From: Candidatus Avimonas faecium
GTDB lineage: Bacteria > Bacillota > Clostridia > Oscillospirales > Acutalibacteraceae
DNA: 64,000 nt
Assembly: GCA_904419005.1 (NCBI GenBank)
Contig: CAJFQI010000005.1
Span: 1-64,000, forward strand
Direction: 5' to 3'
Shown one piece after another: positions 52,764 through 61,334 of this stretch. How positions within the stretch are numbered: the stretch's first letter is position 1; every line of letters begins with the position of its first letter. The translations under genes and the position numbers were made by a program. Under the pieces are notes generated by a model, which saw nothing but the letters and a program-made list of their open reading frames with translations, was not told the origin of the DNA and ran no database searches.

Positions 52764-53795
52764 ATGATTATCGTACTCAAGCCCGGAACCACCCGCGAGC
52801 AGGTCCAGGAATTCTCCGCCATGCTCGAAAGCCAAAACGACGTCAAGGTCAACGCCTGGTACGGCGAGCACTCGATCGTGCTTGGCCTGATCGGCGACAC
52901 GGCGGCGGTGGATATTGATTTCATCGGCGCGCAGAAGATCGTGGAAAGCGTCAAGCGGGTGCAGGAGCCGTACAAGAAGGCCAACCGCAAATTCCATCCG
53001 GACGACACCGTGATTGACCTCGGCCACGGCTCGGTCATCGGGGGCGGCAAGCTCGGCGTGATCGCCGGCCCCTGCTCGGTGGAAAGCGAGGAGCAGATCA
53101 CCGAGGTCGCCAAGGACGTCAAGGAGGCGGGCGCGGCCTTCCTGCGGGGCGGCGCGTTCAAGCCCCGCACCTCCCCCTACGCCTTCCAGGGCCTGCGGGC
53201 CACCGGGCTGGAGCTGCTGCGCCACGCGCGGGAGAAGACCGGCCTGCCCATCGTGACCGAGATCATGTCCCCGGCCCACCTGGTGCTGTTTGAGGATGTC
53301 GACATCATCCAGGTCGGCGCCCGCAATATGCAGAATTTCGAGCTGCTCAAGGAGCTGGGCAAGTGCGATAAGCCGATCCTGCTCAAGCGGGGCCTGGCCA
53401 ACACCATTGAGGAGCTGCTGATGAGCGCGGAATACATCATGGCCGCCGGCAATAATCAGGTGATCCTCTGCGAGCGGGGGATCCGCACCTTTGAGACCAT
53501 GACCCGCAACACCCTGGATATCTCCGCGGTGCCGCTGCTCAAGACCCTGTCCCACCTGCCGGTCGTGGTTGACCCGAGCCATGCCTCCGGCATCAGCGCG
53601 CTGGTGGAGCCCCTGGCCCTGGCGGCGGTGGCGGCCGGCGCGGACGGCCTGATTATTGAGGTGCACAACGACCCGCCCCGCGCCCTGTCGGACGGCGCGC
53701 AGTCCCTGACGCCGGAGCAGTTCCGCCACCTTTCCGCCCGCCTGGAGGAGATCGCACCGCTGTTCGGCAAGACGCTCTCCCACCGGGACGCGTAA
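52764..53795 (+). CDS. aroF: 3-deoxy-7-phosphoheptulonate (DAHP) synthase, class I beta
   Basis: 343 residues from the ATG at 52764 ([17 protein letters not shown] 9 bp upstream); 52755 is an alternative, and codons back to 52641 overlap the attenuator. An N-terminal ferredoxin-like regulatory domain (about 1-80) precedes the barrel. Family motifs: [51 protein letters not shown] and DPSHASG. It joins phosphoenolpyruvate and erythrose-4-phosphate, the first step of the shikimate pathway. The N-terminal domain suggests feedback inhibition in addition to the leader attenuation. Confidence 0.95.
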   Translation: MIIVLKPGTTREQVQEFSAMLESQNDVKVNAWYGEHSIVLGLIGDTAAVDIDFIGAQKIVESVKRVQEPYKKANRKFHPDDTVIDLGHGSVIGGGKLGVIAGPCSVESEEQITEVAKDVKEAGAAFLRGGAFKPRTSPYAFQGLRATGLELLRHAREKTGLPIVTEIMSPAHLVLFEDVDIIQVGARNMQNFELLKELGKCDKPILLKRGLANTIEELLMSAEYIMAAGNNQVILCERGIRTFETMTRNTLDISAVPLLKTLSHLPVVVDPSHASGISALVEPLALAAVAAGADGLIIEVHNDPPRALSDGAQSLTPEQFRHLSARLEEIAPLFGKTLSHRDA

Positions 53796-53813
53796 CCGCG
53801 GGGAGAACAGGCG

Positions 53814-54770
53814 ATGTACCGTGATACAAAAGACGCCGGCATCCGGCCCGCGCCGGCAGGCCGGGACGGCGGAAACGGTGTGGCCGGGCCGGGGGAGGCG
53901 CCGGCGGCCGCGCCGCAGGGCGGCTCCTTTGGCGGCGGGAAGACCGTCGCCATCGCCGGGCTGGGGCTGATCGGCGGCTCCCTGGCGCTGGCGCTCAAGG
54001 CCAATACCGCCTGCACCGTCGTGGGCATTGACCGGGACGAGGGGACGCAGGCCGCCGCCCTGGCTGCCGGCGCGGTGGATACCGCCGGCACGGAGGGGCT
54101 GGCCGATGCCGATATCCTCATCCTGGCCCTGCCCCCCTCGGCGGCGGCCCCCTTCCTGCGGGAGCATGGCGGCGCGCTGAAAAAAGGGGCGCTTGTGACC
54201 GACGTGTGCGGTGTCAAGCGGGCGGTGGTCGCCGCCTGTGAGCCACTCTGCCGGGAGCGGGGGCTGGTTTTCCTGGGCGGCCACCCCATGGCCGGCAAGG
54301 AAACCAGCGGGTTTGCCAGCGCCGACGCCGGCCTGTTCCGGGGCGCGTCCTACATCCTGACCCCCACGGAGGACACGCCGGAAACGGCGGTCCGGACGAT
54401 GCGGGAGCTGGCGGCCGCCGTCGGCTGCGCGCGGGTGACCCTCGCCACGCCGGAGGAGCACGACCGGATGATCGCGTTTACCTCCCAGCTTCCCCACGTC
54501 CTGGCGGGGGCCTATGTGAAATCCCCCTGCTGTCCCAGGCACGCCGGCTTTTCCGCCGGCAGCTACCGGGATGTATCCCGGGTCGCCGCGGTTGACGAAA
54601 AGCTGTGGACCCAGCTTTTCCGCTTGAACGCGGACGACCTCTGCCAGGAAATCGATACCTTGATTGAAAATCTGCGCACCTGCCGGGATGCGATCGCCGC
54701 CAAGGACCCCGCCCAGCTGGAGTCGGTGCTGCGGGAGAGCCGGCTGCGAAAGGAGAGCGTTACCCCATGA
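53814..54770 (+). CDS. tyrA: Prephenate dehydrogenase
   Basis: 318 residues. A Gly/Ala-rich extension (about 1-42) precedes the NAD-binding motif [42 protein letters not shown] and [11 protein letters not shown] are characteristic. It converts prephenate to 4-hydroxyphenylpyruvate for tyrosine. The N-terminal extension is not seen in typical TyrA and is of unknown use; a later start is not obvious. Its stop overlaps the aroB start by 4 bp. Confidence 0.93.
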   Translation: MYRDTKDAGIRPAPAGRDGGNGVAGPGEAPAAAPQGGSFGGGKTVAIAGLGLIGGSLALALKANTACTVVGIDRDEGTQAAALAAGAVDTAGTEGLADADILILALPPSAAAPFLREHGGALKKGALVTDVCGVKRAVVAACEPLCRERGLVFLGGHPMAGKETSGFASADAGLFRGASYILTPTEDTPETAVRTMRELAAAVGCARVTLATPEEHDRMIAFTSQLPHVLAGAYVKSPCCPRHAGFSAGSYRDVSRVAAVDEKLWTQLFRLNADDLCQEIDTLIENLRTCRDAIAAKDPAQLESVLRESRLRKESVTP

Positions 54771-55927
54771 ACCAGATGAACCAGTCCGCGAGCCACGGCC
54801 CCCGGCCTCTGCTTACCCGCGAGTTTCCCGGAGGGCAGGCGGTGGTGCTGCCGGTGCGCACGGCCAAGCCGTACGAGATCCTGGTTGGTTCCGGCCTGCT
54901 GGACCAGTCCGGCCCCCTCAGCCGGGAGGTCAACGGCGGCGTCCGGGCGCTGGTCGTCACCGATTCCAACGTCGGCCCGCTGTACGCCGGGCGGGTTTTG
55001 CGCTCCCTGGAGGGCGCCGGCTACCGGGCGGAGGCGTTCACCTTCCCGGCCGGCGAGGCCAGCAAGCGGCTCGCCACGGTAGAGGAAGTATACGCCGCCC
55101 TAGCCGCCGGCGGGTTTACCCGGTCCGACCTGATCGTTGCGCTGGGGGGCGGGGTGACGGGGGACATGGCCGGCTTCGCCGCCGCCACCTGGCTGCGGGG
55201 GATTGATTTTGTGCAGATCCCGACCTCCCTGCTTGCGCAGGTGGATTCCTCGGTCGGCGGCAAGACCGGCGTTGATATCCCGCAGGGCAAGAACCTGATC
55301 GGCGCTTTCTGGCAGCCGGTGCGGGTGCTGGCGGATATGGAGGCGCTGGACACCTTGCCCGCCGGGTTTGTGCGGGACGGGCTGGGCGAAATTGTCAAAT
55401 ACGCCTGCATCGCCCCCTGCCTATGCGGGGGGGAGCCGCTGTTTGACCGGCTGGAACGGGGGGACGCCCTGAGCCCCGCCAACCGGCGGGAGACCATCCT
55501 GGCCTGCATTGACTGCAAGCGGGGCGTGGTGGAGCGGGACGAGCGGGAGGCCGGGGAGCGCAAGCTGCTCAACTTCGGCCATACCCTCGGTCATGCGCTG
55601 GAAAAATATTACGATTACGCCGGCCCCACCCATGGCTGCGCGGTCGCCGTCGGCATGGCGGTGCTCACCGCCGCGTCGGAGCGGGAGGGGCTGACCGAGC
55701 CGGGGACGGCGGCGCGGCTGGACGCCCTGCTGGACGCCCTCGGGCTCCCGGCGTCCGATCCCGCCGCCCCGTCCGATTATCTCCCGGCCGTGGGGATGGA
55801 CAAAAAGCGGGCGGGGGACGGCATTGACCTGGTGCTGCTGCGCCGCATCGGGGAGGCATTTGTCCGCCGCCTGCCGATGGCGGAGCTGGGGCGCTTCGTG
55901 TGCGGGGCTGGAAGCGAGGCGGGCTGA
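54767..55927 (+). CDS. aroB: 3-dehydroquinate synthase
   Basis: 386 residues. The NAD/metal features are present: VTDSNVGPLY, FPAGEASKRL, ALGGGVTGDMAGFAAATWLRG (in parts: GGGVTGDMAGF), PTSLLAQVDSSVGGKTGVD, GLGEIVKYA and LLNFGHTLGHALE. It cyclises DAHP to 3-dehydroquinate with NAD and Zn/Co. A 25-residue N-terminal extension precedes the usual start. ATGA overlap with tyrA shows coupling. Confidence 0.96.
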   Translation: MNQMNQSASHGPRPLLTREFPGGQAVVLPVRTAKPYEILVGSGLLDQSGPLSREVNGGVRALVVTDSNVGPLYAGRVLRSLEGAGYRAEAFTFPAGEASKRLATVEEVYAALAAGGFTRSDLIVALGGGVTGDMAGFAAATWLRGIDFVQIPTSLLAQVDSSVGGKTGVDIPQGKNLIGAFWQPVRVLADMEALDTLPAGFVRDGLGEIVKYACIAPCLCGGEPLFDRLERGDALSPANRRETILACIDCKRGVVERDEREAGERKLLNFGHTLGHALEKYYDYAGPTHGCAVAVGMAVLTAASEREGLTEPGTAARLDALLDALGLPASDPAAPSDYLPAVGMDKKRAGDGIDLVLLRRIGEAFVRRLPMAELGRFVCGAGSEAG

Positions 55928-56055
55928 TGGCCCGCCGCAGGCCAATAAATCCCGCCATTGCTCCGCTGCGCGCCCGCCGGAACGCCCGATCCGGAGGAGC
56001 TAGGCTCCTTCCGGAGGCCAAACCTCGGAAGGAAGTTTTGAAAGGAAGGAACGCC

Positions 56056-57351
56056 ATGCAGCCAATCCCCCAAGCCGTGCGGGTTTCCCCCTCGGCCATC
56101 CGGGGGCGGATGACGCCGCCCCCCTCCAAATCCGCCGCCCACCGCGCCCTGCTCTGCGCCGCCCTGGCCGGCGGCGGGGAGGTGCGGGGCATTCTGGATT
56201 CCGAGGATATGCGGGCCACGGTCGGGGCCCTTCCCGCGCTGGGCGCCCTCCCGCGCTGGGAGGGGGAGACCGTCTGCCTGGCCCCCGCGCCCGGCGCCCG
56301 GCCCGACATCCCGGCGGCGGTGGACTGCGGGGAGAGCGGCTCCACCCTGCGCTTTTTGATCCCGTTGTTCGCGGCCAAGGGCATCCCGGCGGTGTTTACC
56401 GGCCGGGGGAGGCTGCCGGAGCGGCCGCTCGGCGTCTACGCCGACTGCCTGCCCCCCCATGGCGTGGAGATACAGGCCCCGGGCGGGGGAAAAAGCCTGC
56501 CGCTGCGGGTTTCCGGGCGGCTGGAGGCGGGCTGCTTCCGCCTGCCGGGGGATGTCTCCAGCCAGTTTGTCACCGGCCTTCTGCTCGCCCTGCCCCTGTG
56601 CGGGGGGGAGAGCGAGATCCGCTTGACCACCCCGCTGCAATCGGCGGCGTATGTGACGATAACGATAGAAACGATGGCCCGCTTCGGCGTGCGGGCGGAG
56701 GCCCTGCCGAACGGCTGGAGGATCCCCGGCGGGCAGGCTTACCGCCCCCATGCCGAGACGGTTGAGGGCGACTGGTCGCAGGCTGCTTTCCTGCTGGCCG
56801 CCGGCGCGCTGGGCGGGGAGGTCTGCCTGACCGGCCTTGACCCCGCCTCCTGCCAGGGGGACCGGGAGGCGCTGGCGCTCTTCCGCCGCTTTGGCGCACA
56901 GGTGCAGGAAACGGCGGACGGGATCCTCTGCCGCCGCGCCCCGCTGCACGGCATCGCGGTTGACGCGTCCCAGATCCCCGACCTGGTGCCCGTCCTGGCG
57001 GTGACCGCCGCCCTGGCCGAGGGCGTCACCCACATCACCGGCGCCGCCCGGCTCCGGCTTAAGGAGAGCGACCGCCTGGCTGCCGTCACCCATTGCCTGC
57101 GGCGGCTCGGCGGCCGGGTGGAGGAGCATCCCGACGGCCTGACCATCTATGGGCAGCCCCGTCTTCCCGGCGGGGCGGAGGTGCCCGGCTTCAACGACCA
57201 CCGCATTGTCATGAGCATGGCGGTCGCCGCGCTGGGCTGCGAGAAGCCGGTGGTCATCACCGACGCGGCAAGCGTGCGCAAGAGCTGGCCGGCTTTTTTC
57301 ACGGATTTTCAGCAAATAGGAGGAGATATTGATGGGCTCAACGATCGGTAA
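56056..57351 (+). CDS. aroA: 5-enolpyruvylshikimate-3-phosphate synthase
   Basis: 431 residues from the ATG at 56056 (AAAGGAAGG upstream); codons back to 55900 overlap aroB and are not used. Family motifs: PPPSKSAAHRALLCAAL, DCGESGSTLRFLIPLF, GDVSSQFVTGLLLALP, RLKESDRL and GFNDHRIVMSMAVAAL. It transfers the enolpyruvyl group from PEP to shikimate-3-phosphate. The loop PPSKS departs slightly from the usual PGSKS. Its end overlaps aroC by 20 bp. Confidence 0.95.
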   Translation: MQPIPQAVRVSPSAIRGRMTPPPSKSAAHRALLCAALAGGGEVRGILDSEDMRATVGALPALGALPRWEGETVCLAPAPGARPDIPAAVDCGESGSTLRFLIPLFAAKGIPAVFTGRGRLPERPLGVYADCLPPHGVEIQAPGGGKSLPLRVSGRLEAGCFRLPGDVSSQFVTGLLLALPLCGGESEIRLTTPLQSAAYVTITIETMARFGVRAEALPNGWRIPGGQAYRPHAETVEGDWSQAAFLLAAGALGGEVCLTGLDPASCQGDREALALFRRFGAQVQETADGILCRRAPLHGIAVDASQIPDLVPVLAVTAALAEGVTHITGAARLRLKESDRLAAVTHCLRRLGGRVEEHPDGLTIYGQPRLPGGAEVPGFNDHRIVMSMAVAALGCEKPVVITDAASVRKSWPAFFTDFQQIGGDIDGLNDR

Positions 57352-58453
57352 CCGCGTCCGCCTTTCCGTTTTCGGGGAAAGCCACGGCAGCGCGATCGGC
57401 TGCGTGCTGGACGGACTGCCCGCCGGGGAGGCCCTGGACTGGGGGGAGATCCGTCTCCAGCTGGCCCGCCGCGCCCCCGGGCGGGATAAGACATCCACCC
57501 CCCGGCAGGAGAGCGACACCCCTGAGCTGCTGTCCGGTACCCTCGGCAGCCCGGAGGAGGGCACCCTGCGCACCACCGGCGCGCCGCTGGCCATGCTCAT
57601 CCGCAACGGGAACACCCGCTCCGGCGATTATGCGGAGCTAGCCCGCCTGCCGCGGCCGGGCCACGCGGATTATCCCGGCTTTGTGCGCTACCAGGGGTAT
57701 AACGACGTGCGGGGAGGCGGGCATTTCAGCGGCCGGCTGACCGCGCCGCTGGTTTTCGCCGGCGCCGTCTGCAAGCAGATCTTGCGCCGGCGCGGCGTCC
57801 ATGTGGGCGGCCACATCCTTGAGATTGCGGGGGTGGCCGACCGCCGCTTTGACCCGGTCTCGGTCAATGCCGGGACGCTTGAGGGCCTTTCCTCCCGCCC
57901 CTTCTCCCTGCTGGATCCCGCCGTAGAGGTCCCGATGCGGGAGAAGGTGGAGGCGGCCCGGATGGACTGCGACAGCGTGGGCGGGATTGTGGAGGTCGCG
58001 GCGACCGGCCTGCCCGCCGGCTTGGGCTCCCCGATGTTTGACGGCGTGGAAAACCGGCTGGCTGCGCTGCTTTTCGGCGTCCCCGCCGTCAAGGGCGTGG
58101 AGTTCGGGGACGGCTTCGGCTTTGCCCGGCTGCGGGGAAGCCAGGCCAACGACCCGTATGCCTACGACGCAGCCGGCCGGGTAACCGCCTCTTCCAACCA
58201 TAACGGCGGCCTGCTGGGCGGGATCACCGATGGGATGCCCCTGGTCCTGCGGGCCGTGGTCAAGCCGACCTCGTCGATCGGCCGGCCGCAGCGCACGGTA
58301 GACCTGGTTTCCGGCAGGGACGCCGAACTCACGGTCCACGGGCGGCACGACCCCTGCATTGTCCCCCGCGCCCTGCCGGTCATTGAAGCGGCCGTCGCAC
58401 TGGGGCTGCTCGATCTTTGGGAAACCGAGGGTGGGGCGAAAGCGGGCAGATGA
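57332..58453 (+). CDS. aroC: Chorismate synthase
   Basis: 373 residues from the ATG at 57332 (AGGAGG 8 bp upstream). FMN-binding signatures are present: GESHGSAIGCVLDG, RRAPGRDKTSTPRQESD, GHADYPGF and ASNHNGGLLGGITDG. RPQRTVDLVSG is near the C-terminus. It forms chorismate from EPSP with reduced FMN. It ends the contiguous part of the operon. Confidence 0.96.
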   Translation: MGSTIGNRVRLSVFGESHGSAIGCVLDGLPAGEALDWGEIRLQLARRAPGRDKTSTPRQESDTPELLSGTLGSPEEGTLRTTGAPLAMLIRNGNTRSGDYAELARLPRPGHADYPGFVRYQGYNDVRGGGHFSGRLTAPLVFAGAVCKQILRRRGVHVGGHILEIAGVADRRFDPVSVNAGTLEGLSSRPFSLLDPAVEVPMREKVEAARMDCDSVGGIVEVAATGLPAGLGSPMFDGVENRLAALLFGVPAVKGVEFGDGFGFARLRGSQANDPYAYDAAGRVTASSNHNGGLLGGITDGMPLVLRAVVKPTSSIGRPQRTVDLVSGRDAELTVHGRHDPCIVPRALPVIEAAVALGLLDLWETEGGAKAGR

Positions 58454-58502
58454 GCGCTTTCCGGCTGGGCTTTGGCATGATATTCTGCGCTGGGCGGCTC
58501 TA

Positions 58503-58523
58503 TTAAGGCGTTATACGCCTTAA
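58503..58523. repeat. Perfect 21-bp palindrome after aroC
   Basis: TTAAGGCGT-TAT-ACGCCTTAA has 9-bp arms. No T-run follows on the plus strand; it could be a weak terminator stem or an operator at the AT-rich promoter-like stretch 58525-58570. The rest of the 540-bp gap before pheA holds a long pyrimidine-rich tract (58640-58740) and no supported gene. Confidence 0.5.
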
Positions 58524-58996
58524 ATGTTCCAAAAATTTGTATAATTTATCGATAAATTAACGTATAGTATATTTTCGGTCCGGGCAGCGACGATTGGCGG
58601 GCATTGCCGCCGGAATGCGCCAATGTCTGCCTGCTGCTTCCGGTTTTGGCTTCTCCCGGCCTGTTCCGCTCCGCTCTCTTCTCTTTTTCTTCCTTTTTTC
58701 CTTCTCTTCCTGGCCCCTGCCCCGCTTTTCCTCCGCCGCTTCCCGACTGGAAGCACGGGCGGGGATCCCGCCGCGCCGGCAGCCGCCGGCCTGGGCTACG
58801 GGGAGGGCCCCGGCGGGCCGAAAGAGGCCGGGTGGGCGGACAACGGCGGGGGGGAATGTGCGGGAGCGCCGCCATTTCTAGGAATGGGCGGGAATGCGCA
58901 GAGGGGCGAGAGCGTATTTTCAAAACGCTGGGCCGCCGGGGGATGCCGGGCGGCATACAAACCAACAGGACGATAAACGCAAAGGAAGGATTACCG

Positions 58997-60199
58997 ATGG
59001 AATTATCCGAAATCCGCGCCGAGATTGACCGGCTGGACGAGCAGCTCGCGGAGCTGCTCTGCCGGCGGATGGACTGCTCCGCCCAGGTGGCGGAATACAA
59101 GGCCGCGCATCAGCTCCCGGTCCTCAACGAGGAGAGGGAGAAGGCCGTGCTCCGCCATGTGCGGGGGCTGGGGGACCGCTATCGGGAGGGCTACGGCGAC
59201 GCGGCCGCGCTGGTATTTTCGACTATGATGGACGCGTCCCGCGCCCTGCAGCACCAGCGGCTCCATGCGGGGGGGCCCCTCCGGGCCCGGCTGGAAGGGG
59301 CCAAAAGGTCGCTGATCCCGGCAGCGGACGCGCGGGTGGTCTGCCAGGGGGTGCCCGGCGCCTTTTCGGACGAGGCGGCCGGCCGCCTTTTCCCCGGGGC
59401 GTCGCCGCGTTTCGTCCCCTCCTTTGCGGATGTATTCGCCGCTGTCGCCGACGGTTCGGCGGATTACGGCGTCCTGCCGGTGGAGAATTCCACCGCCGGC
59501 TCGGTCAACGAGGTGTACGACCTGGTGATGAAGCACCGCTTTTCCATCGCCGCCGCGGTGGAGGTCCCGGTCCGCCACTGCCTGCTGGCCCTGCCTGGGG
59601 CTGAGCCGGCAGGGCTGACCGCCGTATATTCCAAGCAGGAGGCCCTGGCCCAGTGCGCGGAATATATTGCCGCCCGCGGCCTGGAAGCGCGGCAGTACAG
59701 CAATACGGCCGCCGCTGCCGAAATGGTGGCCGGAAGCGGGGATGTAACGATCGCGGCGATTGCTTCCGAAAAGGCGGCCAAATTATACAATTTGCAAATT
59801 ATTGAAAGAGATATACAAACAGCAAAGGATAATACCACCCGATTCATCGCCATTTCCCGCGAATTGGTGATCCCGGCCGATGCCAACAAGATCAGCCTGA
59901 TTTTTGCCCTGCCCCATGTAACCGGGTCGCTCTACCGGGCGCTGTCCCGTTTTGCGATGGCGGGGCTGAACCTCACCAAGCTGGAAAGCCGCCCGCTGCG
60001 CGGGAGCAGCTTTGAATACAATTTTTACCTGGATTTTGAGGGCTCCCTGTCCCATCCGGGCACGGTCGGGCTGCTCTGCGCCCTGTCCGAGGAGCTGCCC
60101 GCCTTTTCCTTCCTGGGCAATTACCGCGAGCAGGACCGCCCGGATCCTCCGGAGGGCGAAAAAGGAAAATCCTCGGAAAAAGGCGCAAGGAAATCTTAA
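58997..60199 (+). CDS. pheA: Bifunctional chorismate mutase / prephenate dehydratase
   Basis: 400 residues from the ATG at 58997 (AAAGGAAGGA upstream). AroQ-type chorismate mutase (1-90; EIRAEIDRLDEQLAELLCRR (as EIRAEIDRLD, EQLAELLCRR)) is fused to prephenate dehydratase (113-290) with VENSTAGSVNEVYDL and the catalytic NTTRF (279-283). A C-terminal ACT domain carries the Phe-binding ESRP (330-333). It turns chorismate into phenylpyruvate. A short charged tail follows. The ACT domain implies feedback inhibition by phenylalanine. Confidence 0.95.
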   Translation: MELSEIRAEIDRLDEQLAELLCRRMDCSAQVAEYKAAHQLPVLNEEREKAVLRHVRGLGDRYREGYGDAAALVFSTMMDASRALQHQRLHAGGPLRARLEGAKRSLIPAADARVVCQGVPGAFSDEAAGRLFPGASPRFVPSFADVFAAVADGSADYGVLPVENSTAGSVNEVYDLVMKHRFSIAAAVEVPVRHCLLALPGAEPAGLTAVYSKQEALAQCAEYIAARGLEARQYSNTAAAAEMVAGSGDVTIAAIASEKAAKLYNLQIIERDIQTAKDNTTRFIAISRELVIPADANKISLIFALPHVTGSLYRALSRFAMAGLNLTKLESRPLRGSSFEYNFYLDFEGSLSHPGTVGLLCALSEELPAFSFLGNYREQDRPDPPEGEKGKSSEKGARKS

Positions 60200-60226
60200 G
60201 ATGTGATTATAAAGCGGCAAAGCCCC

Positions 60227-60256
60227 TTGCTTTCCGTCCCGCGCTGGACATATAAT
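60227..60256 (+). promoter_or_regulatory. Promoter of the PAP2-like gene
   Basis: TTGCTT (60227-60232) and TATAAT (60251-60256) are 18 bp apart. Confidence 0.6.
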
Positions 60257-60307
60257 AGTCACAGAGCCGTAAAATTGTATGGGCTATTTCAGGGAAGGGG
60301 GAGGAGC

Positions 60308-61060
60308 ATGAAAGCGTTGCCCGGTGCCGATATGTTGGATCTGCATAAAGCGCGTGCCGGCGTCAAGGGATATGCCAACGCGCTGGTAAAGAAATACTGG
60401 CACGCGGTCCTTTTCCTGGGCTATCTCATCCTGATGCCGCAGTTCTGGCTTTTGGAAAAATATGTGGTGCCCCAATACTGGATCAGTTGCCCGCTTGACC
60501 AGGCGATCCCCTTCCTGCCGGTGTTCGTGATCCCCTATGTGCTGTGGTTCCCTATGATTGCGCTGGTGCTGCTTGCGCTGTGCTTCAGCGACCGGGGGGA
60601 TTTCGCCCGCACGATCTTGCTCCTATACGCCGGCATGGCGCTGGCCATGCTGATCTGCCTGCTCGTCCCCCACGGCCAGCCCCTGCGGCCGATCGTGACG
60701 GACAACGATATCTTTTCCCGCTTGGTGCGGTATGTGATTTACGCCAACGACACCAACACCAACACCTTCCCCAGCATCCATGTGCTCAACCAGCTGGCCA
60801 TCCATATCGGGCTGTGCAAGTCCAAGCTGTTCCGCGAGCGCAAGGGCTGGAAACGCTTCTCCTTGGTCATGACCGTCCTGATCTGCGCCTCAACCTGTTT
60901 TATTAAGCAGCACTCGGTCCTTGATGTGATCGGCGCTTTGATCCTTGAGATCCCGCTGTACCTCCTGGTTTTCCGGGTGGATTGGGTCCGCGTTGTCCCG
61001 CAGGGATGGCGGAGCCGTGTCCGTGCCTGGGAGAGCCGCCTGCAGGAGGCGAAAGGCTGA
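60308..61060 (+). CDS. PAP2-superfamily membrane protein
   Basis: 250 residues from the ATG at 60308; codons back to 60203 overlap the promoter. About six membrane helices are predicted. The PAP2 motif is visible as FPSIHVLNQLAIHIGL (near 157) and STCFIKQHSVLDVIGAL (near 199), with the two catalytic His residues. It should dephosphorylate or exchange a lipid phosphate at the membrane. AAGGGGGAGGA precedes the ATG. No functional link to the neighbouring operon is evident. Confidence 0.85.
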   Translation: MKALPGADMLDLHKARAGVKGYANALVKKYWHAVLFLGYLILMPQFWLLEKYVVPQYWISCPLDQAIPFLPVFVIPYVLWFPMIALVLLALCFSDRGDFARTILLLYAGMALAMLICLLVPHGQPLRPIVTDNDIFSRLVRYVIYANDTNTNTFPSIHVLNQLAIHIGLCKSKLFRERKGWKRFSLVMTVLICASTCFIKQHSVLDVIGALILEIPLYLLVFRVDWVRVVPQGWRSRVRAWESRLQEAKG

Positions 61061-61082
61061 AGATCCCTATAGAAAATGCTTT

Positions 61083-61118
61083 GGGCCGCCGGGTATTCCC
61101 GGCGGCCCGTTGGTTTTA
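61083..61118 (+). terminator. Intrinsic terminator after the PAP2-like gene
   Basis: GGGCCGCCGGG pairs perfectly with CCCGGCGGCCC across TATT and is followed by GTTGGTTTT. Confidence 0.75.
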
Positions 61119-61334
61119 TCAAGCAAGCCGATGCGGGCGGCCCCTTCCCCCGCAGGGCGCCTCCCTCCGGGAGCCCTGCGGCACAGCAGGCAGGAGGCTC
61201 CCTGCCCCATGCGGCGGCGGGGGATGTGCCGGCGGGATGTTCGCACACGCATCAGCCGCTGGGCATTAGGCAAGCGGGAAACGCCCGCCGCGCCGGGAAG
61301 GATCTGCGGGAGGGCTGCCTTTGCCCTTCTCCCT

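Noticed and set aside
58604..58996. In-frame upstream extension of pheA
   Set aside because: The extension is low-complexity, lacks a ribosome binding site, and pheA begins with a normal chorismate mutase start behind AAAGGAAGGA.
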